Below, one piece after another: positions 1-6,397 of a stretch of DNA of 8,839 nt. How positions within the stretch are numbered: position 1 is the first letter of the stretch; each line of letters begins with the position of its first letter. This DNA is from Desulfobulbaceae bacterium (GTDB lineage: Bacteria > Desulfobacterota > Desulfobulbia > Desulfobulbales > Desulfobulbaceae). Made by a program: the position numbers and the translations under genes. The stretch lies in assembly GCA_026990725.1 (NCBI GenBank), contig JALXCX010000030.1:1-8839 (forward strand), given 5' to 3'. The notes below the pieces were generated by a model, which had not been told where the DNA came from, ran no database searches, and worked only from the letters and a program-made list of their open reading frames with translations.

Positions 1-832
1 GCTCCACACCGTTTTCGCCAAGCACAACAGGTACGCCCAGAAAAAATCCCGAAATGCCGAATTCCCCTTCCAGATAGGCCGCACAGGGCATGACCCGCCT
101 GCTGTCGGTAAGAACAGCTTCAGCCATTTCAACAGCGGCCAGGCCAGGAGTATAAAAAGCACTGCCGGTTTTCAGGTGGTTAACTATTTCAATTCCCCCG
201 GTTTGGGTCCGGTGAACGATTTCTGCAATCTTTTTCTCAGAAAGAAGATCTGTTATGGGCACACCGCCAACATTGGCCAAACGAACCATGGGCAGCATAA
301 GATCGCCATGAATCCCCATGACAAGAGCATTAACATCAGCAGGGGCAACCCCGACAGCATCAGCAATAAAGGTTCGATAACGGGCAGAATCAAGCACTCC
401 GGCCATGCCAATTATTCTGCTTTTATCAAGCCCTGTTGCCTTAAAGGCCGTATGTACCATGGCATCAATAGGATTGGTCACTACAATCATGAAACAGCCC
501 GGGGAATGCTTCACCGCCTCTTCCGCACAGGACTTAACAATGGCCACATTCTTTGCCAGCAAGTCGTCACGGGACATACCTGGTTTACGGGCAAGACCGG
601 CAGAGATTATAACAACATCAGAATCTGCAGAATCCGCATAATCATTTGACCCGGTGATTGTTCCGGGAAAGGCATCCAGAGGTCCTGACTGCCAGAGATC
701 AAGGGCCTTGCCCTGTGGAATACCCTCCATAACATCAAGCAGGACGACATTGCCAAGTTTGCGAACCAGTGCCCAGTGCGCCGCGGTGGCACCAACATTA
801 CCGGCACCAATGATTGTAATTTTCTTCTTCAT
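1..832 (-). CDS. mdh: Malate dehydrogenase, LDH-like NAD-dependent type (3' end outside window)
   Basis: Catalyses NAD-dependent interconversion of malate and oxaloacetate in the cytoplasm (TCA cycle and its reductive variants). The 277 visible codons give a typical N-terminal Rossmann fold with GAGNVG at residues 9-14 and an Asp at 33 ending beta-strand 2, as expected for NAD preference. The mobile-loop segment ARKPGMSR has Arg82 and Arg88. Arg82 sits where lactate dehydrogenases carry Gln, which marks a malate enzyme. N120 lies in VTNPID, D148 and R151 in LDSAR, and the catalytic H175 in GIHGD. About 30-40 residues should be missing beyond the window. The ATG at 832 is preceded by AGAGGA eight bases upstream. 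The gene lies downstream of kdsB on the same strand. The reading frame is intact throughout. The family call is very secure; malate rather than another 2-hydroxyacid rests on Arg82. Confidence 0.95.
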   Translation of the reverse strand, partial: MKKKITIIGAGNVGATAAHWALVRKLGNVVLLDVMEGIPQGKALDLWQSGPLDAFPGTITGSNDYADSADSDVVIISAGLARKPGMSRDDLLAKNVAIVKSCAEEAVKHSPGCFMIVVTNPIDAMVHTAFKATGLDKSRIIGMAGVLDSARYRTFIADAVGVAPADVNALVMGIHGDLMLPMVRLANVGGVPITDLLSEKKIAEIVHRTQTGGIEIVNHLKTGSAFYTPGLAAVEMAEAVLTDSRRVMPCAAYLEGEFGISGFFLGVPVVLGENGVE

Positions 833-856
833 CGCTCTTGTCCTCTTCAGGTTATA

Positions 857-884
857 TGAAATAAGTCTTCCTGCCTGAAATAAG
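857..884. repeat. 9-bp direct repeat in kdsB-mdh gap
   Basis: TGAAATAAG occurs at 857-865 and again at 876-884, start to start 19 bases apart, close to two helical turns. The second copy lies in the loop of a 5-bp stem (CCTGC 870-874 with GCAGG 884-888). The pair sits 25-52 bases upstream of the mdh start. It could be a binding site or a weak processing hairpin, or chance in an AT-rich spacer. I see no convincing mdh promoter in this gap. Confidence 0.3.
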
Positions 885-938
885 CAGGTTACTCGTCAGG
901 TGAACAATTCTAAATAGTCTGCAAAACCAAATCCGCAG

Positions 939-1706
939 TTATTTCCTTTTTCTCTGCAGTATTATCTCTTCAACACGGCGGGCATCCTGCGGTGTATCTA
1001 CTTCAATGGAGTCATGTTCAGTCAAAACCACCCGAATAGTGTAGCCATATTCAAGGGCCCTGAGCTGTTCAAGTTTCTCAAAACGTTCCCACTCTCCTTC
1101 CGGCAGGGCAACAAAGGTTAGCAAAAACCCTTTACGATACGCATAGAAACCCAAATGTTTATAATACGTTGGTTGAATACCTTCTTCCGGATTACGCTGA
1201 AAGGGAATAGAGGAACGGGAAAAATACAACGCATTATTATTGCAGTCAAATACTGTTTTCACATGGTTTGGATCATTAATCTCTTCAGGGCGGATAATTT
1301 TATAAATAAGCGTTGACATGGGCAGGGCGGGATCGCTTAACAGTGGCGCAGCCACCTGCTCCACCACTTCTTCCGGAAACAACGGCTGGTCCCCCTGAAT
1401 ATTGACCACGACATCATGTTCTTCAATATCAAGCAGATCAGCAGCCTCGGCCAGACGATCCGTACCAGAAACATGATCAGGACGGGTCATGACAAATTCA
1501 CCGCCAAATTCACTGACTTTACTGGCAATTCGTTCATCATCGGTTGCCACGACGACCCGGGAAAGCAGTTCAACCTTTGCGGCACGCTCAACAACATGCT
1601 GAATCATAGGTTTACCATTTATAAGAGCCAGGGGTTTTCCTTCAAAACGATTGGAATGGTATCGGGCAGGAATAACAGCCACGACCTTGGCATCAGACTC
1701 ACTCAT
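939..1706 (-). CDS. kdsB: 3-deoxy-manno-octulosonate cytidylyltransferase (CMP-KDO synthetase)
   Basis: Activates KDO with CTP to give CMP-KDO and pyrophosphate, the donor used to attach KDO to lipid A in Gram-negative LPS; a cytosolic enzyme. The 255-residue length is normal for the family. The nucleotide-binding signature IPARYHSNRFEGKP spans residues 12-25. VVVATDDERI follows at 51-60 and NIQGDQP at 102-108, with D106 a likely Mg/CTP ligand. KHLGFYAYR lies at 183-191, EQLRALEYGY at 213-222 and IEVDTPQD at 234-241, the last supplying the second conserved metal-site Asp (D237). The ATG at 1706 has AAAGGA six bases upstream, so the start is well supported. It is the first gene of a likely kdsB-mdh unit, driven by the promoter at 1833-1861, with a hairpin between that promoter and the ribosome binding site. 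Confidence 0.97.
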   Translation of the reverse strand: MSESDAKVVAVIPARYHSNRFEGKPLALINGKPMIQHVVERAAKVELLSRVVVATDDERIASKVSEFGGEFVMTRPDHVSGTDRLAEAADLLDIEEHDVVVNIQGDQPLFPEEVVEQVAAPLLSDPALPMSTLIYKIIRPEEINDPNHVKTVFDCNNNALYFSRSSIPFQRNPEEGIQPTYYKHLGFYAYRKGFLLTFVALPEGEWERFEKLEQLRALEYGYTIRVVLTEHDSIEVDTPQDARRVEEIILQRKRK

Positions 1707-1723
1707 AAAAGATCCTTTCTATG

Positions 1724-1749
1724 ATAGTGGAGTTCAAAACTCCAGCTAT
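1724..1749 (-). promoter_or_regulatory. Hairpin in the kdsB leader, just before the ribosome binding site
   Basis: On the plus strand ATAGTGGAGTT (1724-1734) is followed by the 3-base loop CAA and AACTCCAGCTAT (1738-1749). This makes an 11-bp stem with one bulged G at 1745. On the kdsB transcript it ends about seven bases before the AAAGGA ribosome binding site. There is no T-run after it, so it is not an intrinsic terminator. It could tune ribosome access, protect the 5' end, or bind a protein. The structure is visible; the role is inference. Confidence 0.45.
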
Positions 1750-1821
1750 TGCATCACTTTCATTGTCCGTTGTGGCTGTGACCCAAAATTTGGTCCAGCC
1801 CTGCTGGTTACTTTGCATTTA

Positions 1822-1837
1822 TTGATCAAATCATGAT
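1822..1837. promoter_or_regulatory. Two abutting 8-bp palindromes at the kdsB promoter (possible operator)
   Basis: TTGATCAA (1822-1829) and ATCATGAT (1830-1837) are both perfect 8-bp palindromes lying end to end. The second overlaps the proposed kdsB -10 box and the first covers the expected transcription start. This is where a repressor would block kdsB while sitting upstream of rsmJ. A looser dyad, GACC...GGTC, lies at 1780-1795. No known operator consensus fits, and short AT-rich palindromes arise easily by chance. Confidence 0.3.
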
Positions 1838-1861
1838 ACATTGCGTGCCATGAAATATCAA
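1833..1861 (-). promoter_or_regulatory. Sigma70-type promoter for kdsB
   Basis: Read on the minus strand, TTGATA (1861-1856) is followed by a 17-base spacer and TATCAT (1838-1833). Both boxes match the TTGACA/TATAAT consensus at five of six positions and the spacing is ideal. The predicted start near 1826 gives a leader of about 120 bases before the kdsB ATG, containing the hairpin at 1724-1749. I found no comparably good promoter for rsmJ on the plus strand. Confidence 0.6.
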
Positions 1862-1908
1862 TCAACAAACAGATTTCTGTACCCTTTTCGTTTGCAGAGT
1901 ACCCCCTG

Positions 1909-2682
1909 ATGACGCAGCCAAAAATTGCCGTTGCGCCGCAGAACAAGAACTTTATTTCAAGGGCTGAACAACTGGCAGAGAGGCTGGATTTACCCATCTG
2001 CCGTCCCGGACAGGAATTTCCTCTCTTGCTCAAACCTGGCAGCAAGGGTCTGGCTCTTGTTGCCACAGAGACAAACGGAAAAAAAACAGTTGTACGGGTC
2101 GACTTTACAACAGGAGAGGCCGTCCATCGCCGACGGCAGCAGAAACGTGAAATGCTGGTCCGGGCCGTTGGCTTTAGAGAAAAAAGACCGCCATCAATCA
2201 TCGACGCGACAGGAGGACTTGGCCGCGACAGCTTTCTTCTGGCTGCGGCAGGCTGCCAGGTGGAAATATTTGAACGGGTACCTGTTGTGGCCGCTCTACT
2301 GGCTGACGGTCTTGAGCGGGCATTCCTGGAACCTGAAACTACAGAAATTGCCCGCAGAATCAAGCTGACCTGTATGGATTCTTTGATCAGATTGCAGACA
2401 ATGCATGAGTCCAACGAAACAACCGAGGTCGTGTATCTTGACCCCATGTTTCCCAAGCGACAAAAGAGCGCCCTGGTCAAAAAAGAATCTCAAATGCTTC
2501 AACTTTTGGCAGTTGAAGATAAACAACCTCAACTACTGCTTGCCGCGGCCCTGGCAGCAACCAAAAAACGAGTTGTGGTCAAGCGGCCGATAAAATCCCC
2601 GCCCCTGACCGGGCCTTCCCCCTCACACACGCTGACCGGCAAAACCATTCGTTTTGACGTCTATATGATACCGGAAAAATAA
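1909..2682 (+). CDS. rsmJ: 16S rRNA (guanine(1516)-N(2))-methyltransferase, RsmJ family
   Basis: S-adenosylmethionine-dependent methyltransferase of the RsmJ (formerly YhiQ) family. In E. coli this enzyme methylates N2 of G1516 in the small-subunit rRNA. The 257 residues match the family's usual length of about 250. The SAM-binding motif IIDATGGLGRDSF lies at 97-109, with the acidic E121 (FER) ending the next strand. The catalytic-side motif VYLDPMFP is at 175-182, then KSALVKKE at 186-193, VVVKRP at 222-227 and GKTIRFDVY at 244-252. All are family signatures. The ATG at 1909 is the only ATG before an in-frame stop at 1834, but its ribosome binding site is poor (GCAGAG at 1894-1899), suggesting modest expression. 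It is divergent from kdsB and convergent with priA. The family call is very secure; the exact target base is inferred from E. coli. Confidence 0.93.
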   Translation: MTQPKIAVAPQNKNFISRAEQLAERLDLPICRPGQEFPLLLKPGSKGLALVATETNGKKTVVRVDFTTGEAVHRRRQQKREMLVRAVGFREKRPPSIIDATGGLGRDSFLLAAAGCQVEIFERVPVVAALLADGLERAFLEPETTEIARRIKLTCMDSLIRLQTMHESNETTEVVYLDPMFPKRQKSALVKKESQMLQLLAVEDKQPQLLLAAALAATKKRVVVKRPIKSPPLTGPSPSHTLTGKTIRFDVYMIPEK

Positions 2683-2751
2683 TCGGCCTCTCACCATCAC
2701 TGATGTTGTGATTGCTCGAAAAACCGTAAAAATTCACATCATATTTTCCGG
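2671..2751. repeat. Inverted repeat spanning the rsmJ and priA stop codons
   Basis: CCGGAAAAATA at 2671-2681 (the last codons of rsmJ) is complementary to TATTTTCCGG at 2742-2751 (the last codons of priA on the other strand), allowing one bulged A. The arms flank the 51-base convergent gap and its small inner hairpin symmetrically. Either transcript could therefore fold a large stem around its stop codon. It may contribute to bidirectional transcript ending, or simply reflect both proteins ending with a Pro-Glu pair. Confidence 0.35.
2691..2711. terminator. Weak bidirectional terminator-like hairpin between rsmJ and priA
   Basis: TCAC and CATC pair with GATG and GTGA across the loop ACT, with a two-base TT bulge, giving an imperfect 8-bp stem. 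It lies between the two convergent stop codons. Neither strand has a T-run directly after the stem; on the minus strand a short T-run (GATTATTTTT) comes about ten bases later. It is the only structure in the gap that could end both transcripts, but it is a poor match to an intrinsic terminator. Confidence 0.25.
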
Positions 2752-5217
2752 ATCAACATCAAGGGCCATGCGGACCCCGGAATGACATAATGATTGCTTC
2801 TGATCAAGTAGCTGCTCACAGCTGGCATGCAAGGCCTGAAAATCGGCCGTTTTGAGTAACAGCTGCCAGCGGAATCTATTTTTTATCCTGGCAAGGGGTG
2901 CCGGTACAGGGCCAAGAATTTCGATTCTTTTTTCTGCTGAAGAAGAACGCAGAAAAGCGGCAACACTTTGTGCCGACCCGGCTACATCCTGCTCAATTTC
3001 GCCACTGAATTTCACATTGACCAGACGGGAAAAAGGTGGATACCCCAAAGGCTGGCGCTGTACAATTTCCTTCTCATAAAGACCTGTATAATCGTGCTTC
3101 CGGGCAAATTCAATAGCGTAATGGTCTGGCTGATGCGTCTGAATAATCACCCGGCCCTTATGCTCTCCACGTCCTGCCCGGCCAGTCACCTGGGCCAGCA
3201 GCTGAAAAACCCTTTCAGAGGCTTTATAATCTGGAATCCCCAGACCACTGTCTGCCCAGATAACTCCGACCAGAGTCATTTTCGGAAAATGCAGCCCTTT
3301 GGCAATCATTTGTGTACCCACAAGAATATCCACATCATGATGACGAACCTGCTGCAACAGAGCCATATAATGCTTTCGGTCGGCGGTGGTATCACTATCC
3401 AGCCTGGCCACTCTTGCATGGGGGATCAACTGTTTTACTTCGGCCTCAATTCGCTCCGAACCAACGCCAAGGCCGGCAACAGAGGCCGATTGACATTGAG
3501 GACAGATAATTTTTGCCGGCAGTGAATAACCGCAGTAATGACAGATCAGTAAATTTTTATCCCTGTGATGCGTCAGAGAAACCTTGCAATGACGACATTC
3601 AATAATGTGACCGCAATCACGGCAGAGCATAAAAGAGGCAAACCCTCTCCGGTTGACAAAGAGCAGACTCTGCATCCTCTTTTCCATATTCTCATGCAGA
3701 GCCTGCGTGAGCTGATCTGAAAAAAACAGATCGGGCCGTGACCTTTTCTCAGCGCTCAGATCAACAATACTCACTTCAGGCATTGCCTGATCCTGAACAC
3801 GGCTGTGCATAGCGAGCAACTTATACTTGCCTGTTACCGCATGGTTAAAACTGATGACAGAAGGAGTAGCCGACCCAAGGATCACAGGGCAATCAGCAAA
3901 CTTTGCCCTTAAAACGGCAATATCACGCCCGTTGTATCTCAACCCATCGTCTTGTTTATACGCTGGTTCGTGTTCCTCATCAACAATAATCAGGCCCAGC
4001 TCAGCAAGAGGCGCAAACACAGCAGAGCGTGCGCCAATAACAATAGATGCTTTTTTCTGCAGTATCCGCTGCCACTGGTCAAACCGCTCTCCAGGAGAAA
4101 GACCACTGTGTAGAACAGCCAGCATGTCTCCAAATCGCGAATAAAAATGTGCTTCTATCTGGGAAGACAAAGCAATTTCCGGCACCAGCACAAGAACAGT
4201 TTTCCCCTGTGCCAGGCATTCTTTTGCCGCCTGCAGATAGACTTCTGTTTTACCACACCCCGTGACACCAAAGAGCAGAAATGGTGCAAAAGTCTGGTCA
4301 GCCACGGCCTGAACAAGATCGTTAAGGACCTTTTCCTGGTCCTCAGTCAACTTCTCAGGTTCGGGGAAAAAAGGAGGAATACAGCCAAAAGGATCCCGGT
4401 AACAACGCTGATTTTCAAGACTTACCAGGCCTCTTGCAGCCAGACTATGTAATGCTTTTCCTGCGCCGGAATACTCTCTGGTCAGCTCGGGCCGGGGGAG
4501 AACATGTCGTCCCTTGCTCCTGGAAAAAAACAAATCCAGCGTTTTTTGTTCTGTTTTTTTCAGGTCTGCCGGCAATTCCGCTGAAGCCCCCTCACCCCCT
4601 TCCGGATGCAACAACGGCAACAAAGCCGTGCCAAGCCGAACCATGGTTATTGTTTTTGCCTTCACTCCGGCTTCAACAATGACCTCGCAGATTTTTAACC
4701 AACCCAATTTTTCCCATTCTTTTAACTGCCTCTGCTGGACTGGTTTCCGCCAGAGAGTAGCAACAGTTCCGGGGAGCAACTCGCCTTTATCAAGCAGGCG
4801 CTGCATCCAGGCCTTTGGGTTTTTACTTGTTGCCAGCTTCTCTCCAATTTTCTCCCGGCCGGCATCATGAAGAATAATTTTCCGGCCAGACCTGACAATC
4901 AGGCTGCCGGGCAAAGCAGTCCGGATTACTTCACCTGGAGGATAATGATAATAACGGGCAATCCAGCGGAAAAAAGGAATTAAGCTGGCAGGAAAAACAG
5001 GCTCAAGATCAAGAACATCCACGATTTGTTTTATCTTAAACTTTCCTTCCTGCTGGTCAGTGTCGGCCAGTCCCAGAATGTAGCCAGTCACCAACCGATT
5101 CCCCAGAGGCACCAGGACCCTGATGCCAGTCGTCAGGGGGTCACTCTGCCCTTCCGGGTGGCCATACGTCAGGCAGTTGCGGAGTGGAGCTGCGACCGCA
5201 ACTTCATATAAGAGCAT
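2734..5217 (-). CDS. priA: Primosomal protein N' (replication restart helicase PriA)
   Basis: Superfamily 2 3'-to-5' DNA helicase that recognises abandoned forks and D-loops and starts reassembly of the replisome. In order: an N-terminal 3'-DNA-binding domain (about 1-105), a winged-helix region, then helicase lobe 1 with Walker A GVTGCGKT (317-324), VPEIALSSQ (345-353), DEEH (413-416) and GSATPS (448-453). Lobe 2 has motif V VGTQMIAKG (633-641) and motif VI QVTGRAGRG (676-684). Eight zinc-binding cysteines are all present: C532, C535, C541, C544, C559, C562, C572, C575. At 827 residues it exceeds E. coli PriA (732); the extra length seems to lie between the N-terminal domain and lobe 1 (about 110-290). 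The ATG at 5217 fits the family's N-terminus but has no Shine-Dalgarno. It starts 24 bases after the galU stop and in the same frame, so reinitiation or coupling is likely. Confidence 0.98.
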   Translation of the reverse strand: MLLYEVAVAAPLRNCLTYGHPEGQSDPLTTGIRVLVPLGNRLVTGYILGLADTDQQEGKFKIKQIVDVLDLEPVFPASLIPFFRWIARYYHYPPGEVIRTALPGSLIVRSGRKIILHDAGREKIGEKLATSKNPKAWMQRLLDKGELLPGTVATLWRKPVQQRQLKEWEKLGWLKICEVIVEAGVKAKTITMVRLGTALLPLLHPEGGEGASAELPADLKKTEQKTLDLFFSRSKGRHVLPRPELTREYSGAGKALHSLAARGLVSLENQRCYRDPFGCIPPFFPEPEKLTEDQEKVLNDLVQAVADQTFAPFLLFGVTGCGKTEVYLQAAKECLAQGKTVLVLVPEIALSSQIEAHFYSRFGDMLAVLHSGLSPGERFDQWQRILQKKASIVIGARSAVFAPLAELGLIIVDEEHEPAYKQDDGLRYNGRDIAVLRAKFADCPVILGSATPSVISFNHAVTGKYKLLAMHSRVQDQAMPEVSIVDLSAEKRSRPDLFFSDQLTQALHENMEKRMQSLLFVNRRGFASFMLCRDCGHIIECRHCKVSLTHHRDKNLLICHYCGYSLPAKIICPQCQSASVAGLGVGSERIEAEVKQLIPHARVARLDSDTTADRKHYMALLQQVRHHDVDILVGTQMIAKGLHFPKMTLVGVIWADSGLGIPDYKASERVFQLLAQVTGRAGRGEHKGRVIIQTHQPDHYAIEFARKHDYTGLYEKEIVQRQPLGYPPFSRLVNVKFSGEIEQDVAGSAQSVAAFLRSSSAEKRIEILGPVPAPLARIKNRFRWQLLLKTADFQALHASCEQLLDQKQSLCHSGVRMALDVDPENMM

Positions 5218-5241
5218 AGAGGAAGTGTTCAGGAGAATATT

Positions 5242-6126
5242 TCAACAACATTTTTTGACGCTGCAGATGGAATGCAGATGTTTTTTGAACGGATCTCCCA
5301 GTGTAGGATGTTCCAGGGCAAAATCGACTATGGCTTTTAAATACCCGAGTTTGTCACCGGCATCGTAACGACGTCCTTCAAACTCATAGGCATACATTCC
5401 CCGCTTGTTGGAAAGGGCCTGCAGGGCGTCGGTGAGCTGAATTTCTCCTCCGTGACCAGGGGTGGTTTTGCCAAGAAAATCAAAAATTTCAGGCATGAGC
5501 AGGTAGCGGCCTATAATTGCCATATCAGAATTCGAGGTACCCGGGGCTGGTTTTTCCACCATCCGCTTGACCTTAAAGGCCCGGTCATGCTTTGTTTTTG
5601 TGGCCTCAACTATCCCATATTGAAATGTCTGTTTTTTTGGTACCCGCTGGATAGCGACAATGGATTCCTTGACTTCATTAAACAAATCAATCATCTGTCG
5701 GCAACACGGTTTTTCGCTCCGAACAAGATCATCACCGAGTAAAACAAGAAACGGCTCATTCCCAATGACATTACGGGCCATCCAGATAGCATGCCCAAGT
5801 CCCAGGGGTTCTTTCTGGCGCACTGAAACGATATCAATCAAACTGGAAATCTTGTTCAACTCGTCACGTAAAGCCCTTTTTCTTTTCTGCTTAAGCAATG
5901 TATCAAGACGAAAATCGTAATCAAAATGATTTTCAATGGCAGATTTCCCCTCAGAAGTAATCAAAATCACCTCATCAATTCCAGAAGCCACCACCTCTTC
6001 AACAATGTATTGAATTGTAGGACGGTCAACAATGGTTAACATTTCCTTGGGAATCGACTTGGTGGCCGGGAGAAATCTGGTGCCCATGCCAGCCACTGGA
6101 ATAACAGCTTTATGGATAGTTTTCAT
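5242..6126 (-). CDS. galU: UTP--glucose-1-phosphate uridylyltransferase (UDP-glucose pyrophosphorylase)
   Basis: Makes UDP-glucose and pyrophosphate from UTP and glucose-1-phosphate in the cytosol. UDP-glucose feeds LPS core, exopolysaccharide, trehalose and galactose metabolism. The 294 residues show the nucleotidyltransferase signature GMGTRFLPATKSIPKEML (13-30), QKEPLGLGHA (104-113), LGDD (130-133) with the metal/nucleotide Asp, GIVE (171-174), VEKP (190-193), GRYLL (206-210), GGEIQLTDA (226-234) and YDAGDKLGYL (254-263). The ATG at 6126 has GGAG eight bases upstream, a good ribosome binding site. The final residues, ICSVKKCC, hold three cysteines in eight positions, unlike the tails I know for this family. 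priA follows after 24 bases, so galU is probably the promoter-proximal gene of a galU-priA unit. The upstream 285 or so bases look like a structured leader. Confidence 0.96.
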   Translation of the reverse strand: MKTIHKAVIPVAGMGTRFLPATKSIPKEMLTIVDRPTIQYIVEEVVASGIDEVILITSEGKSAIENHFDYDFRLDTLLKQKRKRALRDELNKISSLIDIVSVRQKEPLGLGHAIWMARNVIGNEPFLVLLGDDLVRSEKPCCRQMIDLFNEVKESIVAIQRVPKKQTFQYGIVEATKTKHDRAFKVKRMVEKPAPGTSNSDMAIIGRYLLMPEIFDFLGKTTPGHGGEIQLTDALQALSNKRGMYAYEFEGRRYDAGDKLGYLKAIVDFALEHPTLGDPFKKHLHSICSVKKCC

Positions 6127-6198
6127 CCTTTTCTCTCCGGAAATTTTAGGGATGTTTTCATGATTGATTTTTTGTATAAGAGATGATCCGTGAACTTG

Positions 6199-6217
6199 TA
6201 TCTGTTATTTACAGATA
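6199..6217 (-). repeat. Perfect 7-bp hairpin at the end of the leader frame
   Basis: TATCTGT (6199-6205), loop TATTT, then ACAGATA (6211-6217). The stop codon of the 18-codon frame (6205-6207) falls at the junction of loop and arm, so a ribosome finishing that frame would disrupt the stem. Neighbouring TCTGT at 6221-6225 and ACAG at 6234-6237 offer alternative pairings with the same arms. There is no T-run, so it is not a terminator by itself. Confidence 0.45.
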
Positions 6218-6261
6218 GTTTCTGTCTTCGGAAACAGCTCAATAGATGTCAGGGGAAACAT
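6205..6261 (-). CDS. Possible 18-residue leader peptide upstream of galU
   Basis: A short frame reads MFPLTSIELFPKTETICK, then TAA. It has a good Shine-Dalgarno, GAGGGG at 6274-6269, seven bases before the ATG. The peptide has no obvious run of a single regulatory amino acid, so classical amino-acid attenuation is not suggested. The Shine-Dalgarno and the ATG lie within a hairpin formed by AGGGGA and TCCCCT (6251-6256 with 6268-6273), which would limit its own translation when folded. It ends 78 bases before the galU start. A frame this short with a Shine-Dalgarno can occur by chance, and I recognise no homologue. Confidence 0.3.
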   Translation of the reverse strand: MFPLTSIELFPKTETICK

Positions 6262-6330
6262 AAATGATCCCCTCGTTATGAAGCTGAAAATTTCAATCTC
6301 ACTTTGTTATACTGAGTTTTTTTGTGATTT

Positions 6331-6394
6331 ATTGTTGCTCTTATAAAAAATGCTGCTCCAGCCATACCGTTCTATTTAAAGAGCAGGCAACAAT
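6331..6394. repeat. 64-base imperfect inverted repeat in the galU/hrpA leader region
   Basis: ATTGTTGC (6331-6338) pairs perfectly with GCAACAAT (6387-6394). After a four-base bulge the stem continues with TCTT (6339-6342) against AAGA (6379-6382) and TAAA (6344-6347) against TTTA (6375-6378). The apical part contains the small hairpin GCTG-CTC-CAGC (6352-6362). About 16 base pairs are possible. GAGCAG at 6381-6386 can instead pair with CTGCTC at 6353-6358, so two exclusive folds exist. It would be present in a galU leader RNA, and in an hrpA leader only if hrpA starts upstream of it. Confidence 0.45.
6345..6362 (-). terminator. Attenuator-like GC hairpin followed by six Ts in the galU leader
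   Basis: On the galU strand GCTG-GAG-CAGC (6362-6352) is followed by A and then six Ts (6350-6345). A four-base-pair stem is short for an intrinsic terminator. The alternative stem CTGCTC/GAGCAG (6386-6381 with 6358-6353) is longer and ends two bases before the same T-run. Both compete with the long stem at 6331-6394 that absorbs part of the T-run. This geometry resembles transcription attenuation but strength is marginal. Confidence 0.25.
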
Positions 6395-6397
6395 CGG

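Noticed and set aside
176..649. 157-codon open frame on the plus strand antisense to mdh
   Set aside because: The opposite strand encodes an uninterrupted malate dehydrogenase with all catalytic residues; this frame is its shadow.
1822..1836. TTGAT-containing site resembling an FNR/CRP-family box
   Set aside because: The second half-site (ATCAA) is not at the required four-base spacing.
1844..1850. TGGCACG on the minus strand, resembling the -24 element of a sigma54 promoter
   Set aside because: The required GC of the -12 element is absent at the right distance (GTAT instead of TTGC), and the heptamer falls within the spacer of a better sigma70 promoter.
1746..2480. 244-codon open frame antisense to rsmJ on the minus strand
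   Set aside because: It lies over a gene with clear family motifs, has a low-complexity Ser/Arg/Cys composition typical of antisense frames, no recognisable domain, and extends into the kdsB promoter region.
2968..3525. 185-codon open frame antisense to priA on the plus strand
   Set aside because: Covers the conserved PriA helicase motifs V and VI and zinc region in antisense; no domain or credible ribosome binding site; a shadow frame.
6123..6161. 12-codon frame on the minus strand whose stop overlaps the galU ATG
   Set aside because: The ATGA overlap is suggestive of coupling, but there is no Shine-Dalgarno before its ATG and galU has its own good one; probably chance.
6295..6323. CTCA/TGAG stem followed by seven Ts on the plus strand, terminator-like
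   Set aside because: Only four base pairs with an 11-base loop, and no plus-strand gene lies upstream to be terminated.
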